Shown here: piece after piece, positions 32,647-44,321 of the stretch | Position numbering within the stretch: position 1 is the first letter of the stretch | Layout of the letters: the number at the start of each line of letters is the position of its first letter | DNA from: Gloeopeniophorella convolvens | Taxonomy: Eukaryota; Basidiomycota; Agaricomycetes; Russulales | Assembly (NCBI GenBank): GCA_022496205.1 | Contig: WTXD01000017.1 | Location: 1 to 64,000, forward strand | Direction of reading: 5' to 3' | Length of the DNA stretch: 64,000 nucleotides | Notes under the pieces: generated by a model | The model's input: only the letters and a program-made list of their open reading frames with translations | Told to the model about the DNA's origin: nothing | The model's database searches: none | Program-made: the position numbers and the translations under genes

Positions 32647-34603
32647 TCAGTCCCTACGAAGCTCGAGTTCTTGAGCGAGAAGGTCATGTGCTCCAAGAAA
32701 GCGGGGACTGATGTCGCACTCAAATGGAGTAGGAAGCCTGATCCGAGGCCGATCAACTTCTGGGAAGACTTCAGGTGCAATGGAGCTGTACTCACACAAC
32801 CAGACCGCTTTCAACAAAGCCATCCACGTCAAGGGGGAGGAGGTCGCCCGAGGCGCTGCGCTTCCGCTGCATGTTGGTAGCCCACAGTAGGACGGCAATG
32901 TTGATGAAAAGTGTGTCGTTTGCTAGATGACGGCCGACACACACCCTACGCCCGAACCCATACGTAGAATGGCCCTCCCCTGTCGTATCTGGCGGGCCTG
33001 GGGTGGTTTGACCATCGGCATCGAGATAGCGCGCGGGGTCGAAGTGAGCTGCATTATCGCCGTAAATCACAGAATCGCGGTTCATTTGCCACACATTGGC
33101 AATGCAGATCGTGCCCTTGGGGATGAACATCCCTTCGTACCAATCATCTTCGGTGGATCGGTGAGGCACCCCAAAGGGGTCAACTGGTCGCCAGCGTAAG
33201 GCCTCTTTGACCATGGCGCGGATATAAGGGAGATGAGGGTAGTCGGCGAAAGTTGGCATCCGCGTGCGACCGACGACCGCGTCAAGTTCTGCCTGAGCAC
33301 GCGCCTGAGTCTGGGGATATACAAGCATGGCGAGGGTCCACCAAGCCATCACGCCCGCGGTGGTTTCAGCACCTGCGGCACTGTCACAGGTGAATCATTT
33401 ATGGAGAATCATCTGTTGAACAAAAAGAATGCTTACTACATGGCCGCAGCGAGCCATACATTTTCTCGCGTTGACAAATTGTATCTTCCGCTCCCGCGTA
33501 TCAATGTGGCACTGAGACTCGGATGATTATCTCCCTCTGCCTGCGAAAGGGAATATGATCGGTGCCACAGTCAGTGGACGGAAGAAGCTCGTACGATTCT
33601 GGACTCCACGGTGTTGAAAAGTCCTTCGAACATAAGGGTGTCTTGTATGAACCCCCTCTCGGCATCACGCTTCCACTTCGCGAGCCTGGTTCGGTTTAGG
33701 GCGTGTTCTCTTGACTTGATGGTCTGAGGATGCACATACCTACTAGGGACGTATCGCATCCATGGAAAAAGCTCTACGAGGTGAGCACCTGGATGAGCCG
33801 CACGGGTAATGCGATGTGTAAAGTCGTTGACAAGTCTGACGCCGACGTCTTGAACAGACTTGACCGTAGGCTGGTTATAGACGACAGATAACACCAACGA
33901 TGTAGCTGCTCTGCGGATGTGCAAATCCCACTGTGCCGGATCGGAGAGCCCACTAGAGGCAAGGAGAAGCGCTTCTGTGGTCTGAGTCTCGTAAAAGCTC
34001 TTGGCGCCACCTGCGGCGAGCCCTTCATGAGCCGCTTTGCGCATTCGACGCCAACTATAGATTGGTACATCAGAATCAGATCATAAGGACCATAAGACAC
34101 GTACACATCGTTATATTGGGAGAAAGCAATGAGGAGGCCTCCGGTCATAATTTCTGACGCCACAATATTACGAGGGCGATCAGAATATATTTGCGCGCGT
34201 CGGTCGAGGAGTTCTGCCGCAACCTTCTGAGAGTTGAGGACAACGACTGACTGTCCAGCAGCGTTGAGGTAGACCACGTCACCTAGACGAACGACTTCCG
34301 TATGAACGTATTGCTCGTGACGACCTCAAGCTACTCACCATACTGCCTCTTCCATTCTGTGAACTTGAGCCATTGCTTAGAAGATAGGTCGAGAGCGTTT
34401 CCAATAATTGGGTAACCACGTGGCCCAGGGGGTAGCTTGCGGTAGGGACTCAAGTAGTAGTGAGTGGTGGCGAGCACAAGGAAGCCACAAACGATGCCGA
34501 GTGAGAGCGTCCTGCTTTCTTGCATGATCTGCAGGAACCTGTACATAGGCACAAGACTTATGGAATAGATATGAAGAGAGAGGAGCTCGAATATGAGAAT
34601 CAT
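32647..34603 (-). CDS. cytochrome P450 monooxygenase
   Basis: Exons 34603-34339, 34282-34105, 34054-33595, 33540-33437, 33380-32796 and 32737-32647 encode 560 aa. The N-terminus has a hydrophobic membrane anchor, then the proline hinge KLPPGPRGYPIIGN. The C-helix WRRMRK spans intron 2. The I-helix oxygen motif AGAETT spans intron 4. Next come the K-helix ExxR in KEALRWRP, the PERF-like segment FDPARYL, and the heme loop FGRRVCVGRHLA with the Cys ligand. All essential elements are present, so it should be an active ER-bound monooxygenase. It resembles the basidiomycete O-methylsterigmatocystin-oxidoreductase-like group; the CYP family cannot be assigned from sequence alone. A later ATG (MQES) would shorten the N-terminus by about 27 residues. 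Next to two terpene synthases on the same strand, it probably oxidises their product. Confidence 0.92.
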
Positions 34604-36480
34604 GAGAGAGAGTTGCGTATAGCGTGGTGCGGCTCGGATGGCGGGGGTGCCAGATTGAGCGTCGTGCCTTTATGTGAGAGCAGCTAGTTCAGCTTCGCCC
34701 TTACCGAAAACAGATAACTAAGGACACATGAAGCGCTGAAAATGGATCCATGGCCTTTGAAGGTGCCGCAGGCCCTACAGTGATACAACTTCACCTAAGT
34801 TGATAGAAAATCTACAATTGCCAGACGAACGCCGCGCTTCAGATGAAACAAGCTCCAGGAACTTGCGGCCACAAATCGGCTCCGCGAGGCGTAGCCGCTT
34901 CCTAGTTGCCATAGGGGAGTTGTAAGGGCTTGTGAAGACTGGCGGTAGAACTTGGTGAGTTCAAGCGGACGGACCAGGCATCACTGGGAGCCGGGCGTGT
35001 CGGAGCTGTCGTCGAGCCGGAGAGTTACATAAGAACGCCGCTAACGCCAACCGGCCCGCCCGTAGTCCGAGACAGCGCCGCCGCCGCCGCCCAGGGTCAC
35101 CCACTGCTCAGGCTGGCCACCGTGATCGCAGACATTCATAGACATTTTCACTTGAGCTCCGGCGCAAACGCAAGACCGGCCCGGGTCACCTGTAGAGGAA
35201 AGAACTCGCATTCGCACCACCCAAGGCAAACTATGTATGGTTTATAGTAAGTGCTCCCGAAGCTTCGCCGGATTACTGCTCCCTATTTTGTGAGATTTTC
35301 GAGCTATGAGCTCACGCCGTACCCCTCGGTCAGCGGCTCCACATCTGTTCATGCTAAGCCATTACCGGGAATACACCTCCTCCTGATGTCATGATTGCGC
35401 CTTGGCGAGTTCTGTAAAGCTGTTTAACGTATTGAGTTTGAAATGCGCTTCAGCGCCCAAATTTTCGGATGTAGGGGAGCATGCCATCATCTGTCTCTGC
35501 ACAGTAGCGTCTGTAGTAAGCTATGTGCTGTTTCCAATCGCTGTCTTACCAGCACTGTTATCTGCGCGTTGAGTATCCTTATCTCATTTCCGTTTTGACT
35601 CTGCTCGCCACGATCCAAGATTGTGACGCTTTAGCTCTGCATAGCCGCTGCTGACGCACCCACCGGTGCTGAGCCTCGACCGTAACAAATTTCTAGTGCC
35701 TCCGACGAAGGCTTATCGCCTCACTGCTCGCCAACTTGACTGGAAGGGGCGTCTGCATTCACCCGAGGCCCGAGGCCGGCGTTTATTGACGCGTCAGCTG
35801 CTCTGCAGGGTCCCTCCATCTACATTCCCACTGTGGTCAGTACCAAGGCGTTGCATCAGACGACACAACTTGCTACGTACCGTGGCGTATGGCGTACGGC
35901 ACTGATTGGCTTTGGTGGTTCGTCAGGCTAGCATACTCGGCAAGTATATGTCCCTGCACGGACAAGTCAGATAGGCTGAATGTTTACGCATCGCGTCCTT
36001 GCTTCATTAGTTGACAGACGTAGTACAGGGGCGGTGGATTACCCTGCTGAGGGGTGAATGTCCCTGTAAAGGAGGAAGGCGGTCCTTTCGGTGGGAGACG
36101 TCGCCGTTCTCCTGTAAGCAGAAAACTGACAACCCTCACAGACGCTGTCTTCGCTCATTTATGTTCAGAAGCAGATTCATGCAAGGGCCTTCCGCCCGAG
36201 AGGTACAACACACCCTTGGACCCGGTTGATACGGGGACGTCCCCGCCGATGGCTCGGCCCGGCAGCGTTGGTAGCGCCGAGTCGTGACTCTTCACAGTAT
36301 GGCGAGGTAAGTGTTAGCGTATGACGGGCTGTATAAGTCATGTCCTTTCAAATATGGTACGATTTACCATACAACTTTGGTCCTCGCGCGCTGTCACATC
36401 TCACAGCTCGACGTGAAGCAGGCATTCTGGGCTACCAGAATTGGGACCACCTATCGTGCCGTGCTGAACGGTTCACGGGG
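34604..36480. other. intergenic, no gene seen
   Basis: About 1.9 kb, with many short frames on both strands but no domain, no splice structure and no obvious repeat. Confidence 0.45.
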
Positions 36481-38262
36481 TCAGCCACGACGTTCTAAAG
36501 GAAGGCTGCGACATTTACCTTCTCGAACAACGGAGCCTTCCACGACCCCGTCCCAGACCACAGCCTCGGCACCCAGCTTCTCCCTCAGCCTGCCGATAGT
36601 CTCCTCCGGTATGCGGCAATTCTCGATGACGACTCTCAGGGAGCGGCCTTCAGCGCCAGATGCGGTCTGCGGAGTAGGCAAGTCGCATTTCCAGAGAGGG
36701 CTTCCGCTCCACTCGCGAAGCGGCCAAATGGTACCACAGTTCCGGATGTGGATGCTGGTCAAATTGAGGAACACGTCCCCGCAGGGTTCGTCTTCCGGGA
36801 GGGCCATGGCGAAGAAAAACGCCGGCGTCTGCTCACCACCGTAAATGACGAGGTGGTCTGCTGACCTCGCGAGAGCGTCCAGCTTGGCCCACGGCTTTGG
36901 CAAGGTGAACGCCTCGCTGGCGATCTCCAGTCGGCGGAGAGAGCTCATCGCGGGTACGAGATTGAGGAGGCGCCACCCGTATTCGCTCGCCCATTCGCTG
37001 GTGCTCTGGATTTGAGGGACGATCTCGATCGGGCCGAGCGGGCTTGCTGCGCCAGAGCCTAGAACTGCCTGTGACGTTATCCAGCGACATGGACTCAGAA
37101 AGGCTTCTTCATCGACTACCGAGAGGTGCTGGAATGTGGTATCGGCTTCGGCGCGGGAGGAGAGATGTCGCGTGATGGACGCCGCCAGTTCTTGTATGCC
37201 ATCCTCCGTGCGCACCATTCCCCAAAAGCGGAGGTGAAGCTCCGCTTCTTCAGGGATCGTGAACAGGTCCAGGACCGTGGGTACAGCATGCCAGCGTCCA
37301 GAAATGGAGAGGTCCCGGAGCCGTTTCATGGGTATGGACTGTGGTGGGTGGGGAGCCTCCGTGATGGCCGTCGGGAACGCCTCCGCCCTGATTTTGAGCT
37401 TTTCAAGGCCAGGAATGCTCGAAAATGCGTCGTACACTTCCTCACTGGTCTTCCATATGCCACACTGCTGGAGCGTGAGAGAGGTTATCCCTGAGTGCAT
37501 GGAAGAGATATTCGGGGCAATGAAGGTACCCTCTAGGTGCAGCAGATGGAGTTTCGGGGAGAGCTGTACGTGCATTAATTGTGGTGGGGATATAGGACCA
37601 TCCAAGTCGGTTGGCCAGGCGTTGATCAGTCTGAACACCTCCAGGGCCGGTGCATGGTCCTTGTCTAGACCATCGAAAAACCCAGAGGGCAAGGCGATGA
37701 AGCGATCGAAGTGCCCGTGCGATGGAAAGAAGACGGCCTCCAATGAGAGCACGCGGATCCGCGGGAGCTCCTTGAGCGCGAGCTGCACAGCTCGGATGGA
37801 CGGGCGGCCCCTTCTCTTCTCGAACCCCTTTTGCCATTGCACGACGATTGGGCGAGGCCTTGAACATTCCAGTGCGACTTCCGTCCACTCTGTGCTTCTC
37901 AACGGGATGCGCACCCAGAGCTCGCTGCACTGGCGGGCGGCATGCCGCCAATGTCGGCACACGTGCATAATGGCCGTCCACCCGAGCGGCCCGTCGGACC
38001 TAGGCGGCAGATAGGAAGGGCGACCGTCCCGGTCGTACGTGAGGCGGAAGTAGCAAAAAATGCTCTGCAAAAGCTCGACTGGAACTTTTGAGATCGGGGA
38101 AGAGGGTTTCGAGGAGCCGTGGGAGACCAGTGCGGCCGAGTCCGTTGGAGACGAGTCTGCAGTGCAGCCAGAGTCGCTGGCCAATGTGTTCGAGGCCTGT
38201 CAGTGAGGTTCTCAGCGGTATTCCTCGAGGATTACAAAGCAGGGAGAGCTTACACCAATCAT
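36481..38262 (-). CDS. F-box-like protein
   Basis: Exons 38262-38254 and 38196-36481 encode 574 aa. The first exon is only nine bases (Met-Ile-Gly) followed by a 57-nt intron with GTAAGC donor and CTGAC branch site. The large exon has no early ATG in frame, so the mini-exon is needed. The N-terminus is Ser-rich. The F-box-like domain is at about residues 35-100: KVPVELLQSIFCYFRL, then WTAIMHVCRHWRHAA and CSELWVRIPL. The rest consists of Leu-rich repeats of irregular length (LHLLHLEG, ITSLTLQQC, LEKLKIRA, LRDLSISG, LRRLEIAS). It is probably a substrate adaptor of an SCF ubiquitin ligase; the target is unknown. It is longer than, and distant from, the other two F-box genes. Confidence 0.85.
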
Positions 38263-39600
38263 CGTGGAATGCGTATAGCGAGCTGACTCGCAGTGGGTGG
38301 TTATTGGACAAGGGCTCTTAAGGCGCCGCCGCATGAGGTGTGCATGTGTTCGCGGGTCGGTTATCTCCGCTCCGCCCGCCGAACAAGGTCGAACAGGGCA
38401 CACATACTCTGATGCCGATCGGCCCGTGACTTATCCGAGTCGCTCCTGTCCGCAATCTTAGTAGGGCAACTTTCACATGAACAGTCTGGACGAGGACTGA
38501 CATGCCTTCCAAATCGAAACCTTTCGTGCTTCAGTCACGCACTTGCAAGGGGTTTAAAGCAACTTGGTCGCGAAGGCTTTCCAGTGAATCCGGTCGAACT
38601 TGGAGACACGCAATGACTAGGCCATCATGATCAGATATGGTGCTTAACCGCCGCTAGGAACGCATGGGCCTTGTGGTTCGGGATAGAGTGGGTTAGGAAA
38701 CACGAGGGTATCGGCACTGCTTCGGGATCAGTCGTCGCGACCATGTAACGCAACATGCGTATATGCGTCAGCTGAACTGGCTCCGGACTGACGGGGCCAG
38801 ACGTACCTAGGCCGCGGACCCTGTTCAAACACCCTGCCATGAAGCACTCTTCTGATACGCTGATGGGGCCACTTGCTTTCGTCTTGCGCTAAAATGATCA
38901 GCACGGCTCGGTGCGCCGGCCAACTGTGACTGATAACTTGAGACTTGGTCCAATCGGCGTGACCTCGAAGGCGCGCGAAGAAGGAAACGAGCGGTTTCTT
39001 GGATAGCGAAAACGACGGCGCTTGCCGTCGCCTGGAAGCCGTCCAATCGCATCGTACGTCTACAACATTGTAAGTATTCGCGGGCCACGCACACTTGTGA
39101 AACAAACCCGCTCCCGTGAAACTGGGTCTATGGTGACCGGTAAAGTGATGCCGTTATTACTCCTTCTGATGTTGGCAGTCTTCTCTCCGCGCCCCAGGCG
39201 CGTTGCAGTGTTGTCAACCATGCTGCACTGTCTACATGCCGTTTTCTCACGCGATCGGCGGTGAAAATCTTCAAGGGTAGTTCCGGGCTGTGCCACGCAA
39301 GGGAGGAATGTGACGCATGTATAAGCTTATAGTGTGTATATGTATGTTGACAGATAGGAAAATACAGTGCAAGTAGCGTGGGTACAGTAAGTGATAGGCT
39401 CAGCCTTGTGACGTCAATCAGGTCCCCGTGAGCAGCAACAGACAGCAGATGCAAGATATTCGACAGCAGATGCAAAACATTCGGCAGCAGAAGCAAGAAG
39501 TGCGACAGCATGAAACGTCCAAGAAAGAAGGGAAGGGCAGGATGCAGCGTGCACGAGATCAGCGCTCTCCCGACTCGGGGAAAGAGGTGGGTTGTCCAAA
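38263..39600. other. intergenic with 21-bp tandem repeat
   Basis: No gene supported. A tandem repeat lies at 39442-39511, close to the 3' end of the SDR gene. Confidence 0.45.
39442..39511 (+). repeat. 21-bp tandem repeat, 3.3 units
   Basis: Three 21-nt units with core CAGCAGATGCAA, plus a partial fourth. On the plus strand they are open and would read as a seven-residue RQQMQxI repeat, a coiled-coil-like heptad, with the frame open to 39606. No start or splice site was found for it. Confidence 0.7.
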
Positions 39601-40877
39601 TCAGTAGGTGGAGGGAAACATGGTGAGGCGCCCGCCGTCAATGATGTGTACGACGCCGTCAACGTAGCTCCCCGCGCGGCTCGCCAGGAAGAGCGTCAGC
39701 CCGGCGATGTCTTCTAGCCGCCCTGCGCGCTGTAGTGGTACGTCCTTCGCGACGTGCGAATCGGGGATTACTCCCGCCGTCATCTCTGCAACCCGCCAAC
39801 GGATCAGCGCACGCACGACAGAAGAGCAAGGCGGCTCGAGGCCCTTACCAGAGGGGAAGATGCCCGGGGCGATGATGTTCGAGCGGATCTTCCAGTCGCG
39901 CAGGATGTTCGCGAACATCTTGCCCATGTGCGTGCTCGCGACCTTGCTGAGCGTGTACGGGATGCTGTACTGCCGCTCGTCGCGGCGGAACGCCGTCACG
40001 CTCGACAGCGTGATGACCTGGCTCGTCACCGCGCCGCCGCCGCGGAGGTTGCCGCGGTGCAGCAGTTCGAGGAACGCGACGGTCGAGTAGTACGCGCCGA
40101 CGACGTTCGCGTCGTACGAGTCGCGGAAGTCCTGCGGCGACGCAGAGCTCCACAGCGCGTCCTGCAGCGCGCGCAGCGACTCCTCTGCGGTCGAGCCGGG
40201 CGCGGGCTCGTTCCGCTTGAGCAGCCCGCGCGCAACGCCTGCGTTGTTCACGAGCAGGTTGACGTGGCCCGAGCGCTCGCGCACCGCCTCGGCGACGGTG
40301 AGCAGCGACTCGCGCGACGTGACATCGCCCTGCAGCGCGATGATGCGGCCATAGCGCTATGCCGGTCGGTCAGCGTCTGTGTTCACAGGGTGGGGCGGCG
40401 CTTATAGGGGTATGACTCACGCTTCGCTCGCGGGCGGCTTTCTCGAGGACAGCAAGGCGGCGGCCGACGATGTAGACGGTCGCGCCGTTGTTCTCGAGGG
40501 CGGTGGCCATCATGAGGCCGATGCCTGAGAGAAGCGCATGGAGGCGGGGCGAGAGCGGGCGGAGAGAGGAACATTGATCGGGTCGCGTTCGATTAGTCCC
40601 CGGCTTCGCACGCGCGATCACGACGGCGGTAGCGCGTACCTGTGCCTCCCCCGGTGACGACCGCGACGGTGCCTTGCACACTGAACAGGTGTATGGGGTC
40701 GACTGCGTGGGCTGTCGCTGCCCGGTGGTCGGACGTTATTGGGAGCGGCAGCGACGCGCCCGACGCGGACGCTGCTGACGACGATCGCAGGGGGTGGTCG
40801 TGAAGCTGCATGGAAGACGAAGTATGCTGCTTGGGTGATAGGCTGCTGCGCGGAGGCGAGGCTTCGGGGGGTTCCAT
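39601..40877 (-). CDS. short-chain dehydrogenase/reductase (SDR)
   Basis: Exons 40877-40640, 40524-40421, 40356-39849 and 39785-39601 encode 344 aa. After a variable N-terminus of about 65 residues, the Rossmann fold begins with VAVVTGGGTGIG (glycine motif across intron 1), then IVGRR, the GDVT segment, LLVNNAGVARG and the catalytic Ser in ITLSSVTAF, with Tyr-x-x-x-Lys in YTLSK near residues 248-252. The end has IDGGRLTMFPSTY, as in classical SDRs. It is a soluble NAD(P)-dependent oxidoreductase of unknown substrate. The extra N-terminus could be shorter if the Met at 40811 is used. It is on the same strand as the terpene locus, 5 kb beyond the P450, so a tailoring role is possible but unproven. 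Confidence 0.88.
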
Positions 40878-41353
40878 GGTACGGTGTGCGATCCCAGTGC
40901 TTAATAAAGCCACGGAAGACAGGAGGAGGTTGAACAAGCCCACCTCCGTCTCAACAATTTTTGGTGCCTTGCATCACTCGGCTGCATCGCTGTAATAATT
41001 TGACATAACGCCTTTCTAGGCCATCTAGCGCTCTGCAGCGGCTCTTGTGAGCGCTGCGCGGCATGTGCAGCGGCTCGTGCGTGGTGCGTTAAAGCCCCGA
41101 TGGGATGTTATGCTCGCGGAGAGATCTAACAGCTGTCAATCAATGTAAAGGACGCATCATATCATAGTGGGTATCATTCTGTCCCTTTCACACCCCACCC
41201 AGAAGCCATCATGACCGACTTGATTCTAGCATGTCCCCATTATATCCTCCCTCCTGACATCGTGAGTACGACAACGACTGACGCCCCGTAACATATCTAT
41301 GCACTCTTCAATTCAGCGGCCACACAGGGGAGCCTGTGACGCACTGAACTATA
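40878..41353. other. intergenic, no gene seen
   Basis: Upstream region of the SDR gene and 3' flank of the GH16 gene. Nothing else was recognised. Confidence 0.5.
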
Positions 41354-43181
41354 TCACAAGACCGCCAGAGCCGTAAGCAACGCCGCGGCGCCGCCGGCGA
41401 GTCCGAGGACACTCGCGGCGCTCACGTGCCCTGCGCCCGAGCTTCCCGGAGGGATATCGACCTTGGACGACGTTCCAAACACGCGTACCGACTGCACCTC
41501 GAAGTACGCGTTGTCGTAGTTACTTGGCGACCCAATCACAAAGTCGTTGTAGCAGACACCAGAACACGTCTGAGCAAACGTTTGGGGGTTGCCGGCTGCA
41601 TTAGATGGAGCCAAAACATCAACACAACAGTCAATGATGCGCGAGGCACGGCTACCCACCGAAGTCTGCCAGAAGGAGCAAAAGGGCAACGAGGCAGCGC
41701 AAGAAATTGGAGAAGCGGTGTGGTGTGTGATTAGTCGGGTCGAGGTTGTGCCAGGTCTGGCGGTGGCGTACCTCCGCAGAGCGTTATGTCAAAGATAAGG
41801 TTCTGAGGCTCGAAGAACTTGTCGATTGTGCATCCACCGGAAGGGAAGTTCGCGACAGGCTTGCCGAGTGACGAAGTGTCGACACTGCTGGCGTTACCCT
41901 GCAACGAGCTTGGCACGTTCTTGCGCTGCGGAGCGGGGTCACAGATGAGCTTCGAAGGTGAAGCTGGTCAGGGTCGTGAACACGTACGGAAAAGAACCAG
42001 ACGCTTTCGAAAGGAAAATCTGGTAAGCCACGGGCCAATGATGAGTGCAATGGGAGAGGGACATACGAAACGCCCGTCTCCGCAAGCTCTGTGACAAAGA
42101 CACCTCCACCGGCGGCCGCGAACGCCGCGCCGTACGAGGTGGGATCGGGGTCTTGCACCGCGCAGCCTTCGTTATCATTCGATTGGAAGGAGCAGTCCGT
42201 GGAGTTAACAATGTTGCTCGTCTGCACTGCGTTGACGACCGTGCAGCCGGGCTCGGTGTGCAGCGATATCTGCGAGTTTGTCACGTTGTTGACGCCCTCG
42301 AACGTGTCGATTTCGCCGCCGGTCGGCCATCCCGGCGCCTGCGACCAGAACGCGGGCCACACGGAGCACTGTCATGCGGAGACGGGGATCAGCACTGCCG
42401 AGTATATGACACTGAGAACGAGGTGGCGTCCCCCACGCCTGTTGCTACTCAGTGGCGTGGACGAGCTGGCGCGCGACGTCGGCACCATACAGCCGCATTC
42501 ATTTATCAGAGCGGACGGCGTGATCCCAAGGATCCAATAAAAGACTGGCTTTGCGAAGCAGAATGCGTTGCGGCCCGCCTGGGGCCGCTGTGGATGCTTA
42601 TAGGCTTCCCTTAAGCCAGGCACGGACCTACTCTCACAGCCCCTCCTGGATCACAGGGAAAAACAAAAAGCGCCGCGCGCCCGCCACGAGGGAACCGCCG
42701 AAGATGCCGAACTCACCCCGAACGGGACATGGAGCATGTCCGCGACCCACACGCTGCCCACAGCATAGCGGTCCTTGGACGAGATGCGCACGGTGTTGCG
42801 CTTGTCGTTGAACGCGACGTTCGTCTTGTTGTCGACCTTCATAATCGCATTGCCGGCAGAGTTGACGAACGCGAGCTGCTGGGACGCGGCCACGGATGCA
42901 GTCACAAAACTGCGGAGCGTGGCATGGAAGCAGTCAGACAGGACGCGCGCCGCATTGCGCGCGGGGCACGTACATGGCGTCGCCGTTAGTGAGGTTGTCG
43001 ACTGTGTCCTGTCAGCGAGTCGGAACCCACGCGGAGCACACGGCCACTCACAGTTCCCGTAGAAATCCCAGTCGTCGAAGAAATTAGTCCCAGCATACTG
43101 CTTGACGAGGCCATACTGGGTCGCCTTGACCAGCGCGGGTAGCGCGAGTGCGAGCGCGAGGACGGATCTCGAGGAAACCAT
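41354..43181 (-). CDS. GPI-anchored GH16 endo-beta-1,3(4)-glucanase-like enzyme
   Basis: Exons 43181-43052, 43001-42974, 42909-42717, 42368-42067, 42003-41988, 41925-41772, 41665-41660 and 41595-41354 encode 356 aa. Residues 1-20 form a signal peptide. The GH16 fold follows: FFDDWDFYGN, FDNLTNGDA, VWVADMLHVPFG, CSVWPAFWSQAPGWPTGG, then the catalytic motif GEIDTFE with Glu136, Asp138 and Glu141. Further on are GVFVTELAETGVS, SVWFFS, the DITLCGDFAG stretch and NYDNAYFEVQSVRVF. The C-terminus ends in Ser/Gly and a hydrophobic Leu/Ala tail, typical of a GPI signal. It should act on beta-1,3(4)-glucans at the cell surface or wall. Exons 2, 5 and 7 are only 28, 16 and 6 nt. Intron 3 is 348 nt, far above the local norm. 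Confidence 0.9.
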
Positions 43182-44321
43182 GGTCGTGAAGGAGGCTTTT
43201 TGAAGTGGAGCCTGGACGCAAAGTCGGGCGTGGCCAAAAGCCGGAAGGTGACGGGTTTGGAGGCAAGGAAGAACGAGTCAGTGAAAGACGGCGCCGATGG
43301 ATGCCCTTATAACCAGTACAAGGGTAGTCGAAGGAAAATATCAAACGTGATGAGCCAGGTCAATGGCTGGTGGGAAGAAGTGCGAGGGAAAGTCGGCCTG
43401 AGTCGCTAGGAACGGGCGAGAGAAGTGCCAAAGGTGATGGCGGTGAGCTATGAAAAATGTAATCAGGCGCTTAAATACGATACTTAGCGCCTTGTGGTGC
43501 TCCTTGTCTCCATCTCGGGTTGTTGTTGTCAAGCGGAGGTGGAGCAGCCCGCAGTTTGTGGCGCCTTTTTTACGTTCGCACCAAGGTGCACACTTTGAAT
43601 ATATATGTAGTACCAGCGCAGCCATAGACATGGTATACTGGCCTAGGTCAGTACTATAAGTAGTCCGACTCGATCATTTAATCGTGGAGCCACTGCTCAT
43701 GTTTCTACAAATAACGCGGGCGCCAGTTTGCCTTATTTTTATGACTTGCGCGGCTGGCAACTGAGTTCTGACCACGCGATATGTATTGGAACAGAAGGCG
43801 TTCCTGTCGCTCACGCGGCAAGCTGTAGGCGCCCGTCAATAACATAACTTAACCGTCGGCGACGGAACCCATGTGCACAACGTTGCGGTAGGGCACAATC
43901 AGACTGTATAAGCGTCTAAGGGAGCACTCGAGGACGTTCTGCTCCATCCGAACACTTCGTTTAGCACACACTTCCGTGGGATGTACTGGCGATAAAAACC
44001 TTGTACAGCTGATCACCATACGATATGGTAGGGACTACGAGCTCGCGGTTGCGGTTGCGTTAGCAGGATTCTGGCTTAATGTTCGACGTTTGAAAACCAG
44101 CTCTTCAGAATTGAGTGAAAAAAATACAGCCATTTCATTACTTGACGGCTACTCCTCCAACGAGCAGGCAGGAAGGATGTATCAAACACAGGGTATACCA
44201 ACGCGCTTAAGTATGGAATAAATCAAGCATGCACAGATCACTGATCGCGGAGAAAGGTGGATCATCAATGAAGCAGGGAACCTTCTGTTTTGGGCTTGTT
44301 CTCGAGAAAAGCGCGAGGCGC
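43182..44321. other. intergenic, no further gene seen
   Basis: Promoter of the GH16 gene on the left and 3' flank of the secreted duplicated-domain gene on the right. The frame at 43976-44221 opens with GTG and has no support. Confidence 0.45.
43304..43314 (-). promoter_or_regulatory. TATA box of GH16 gene
   Basis: GGTTATAAGGG on the minus strand, about 125 bp before the ATG at 43181. Confidence 0.5.
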
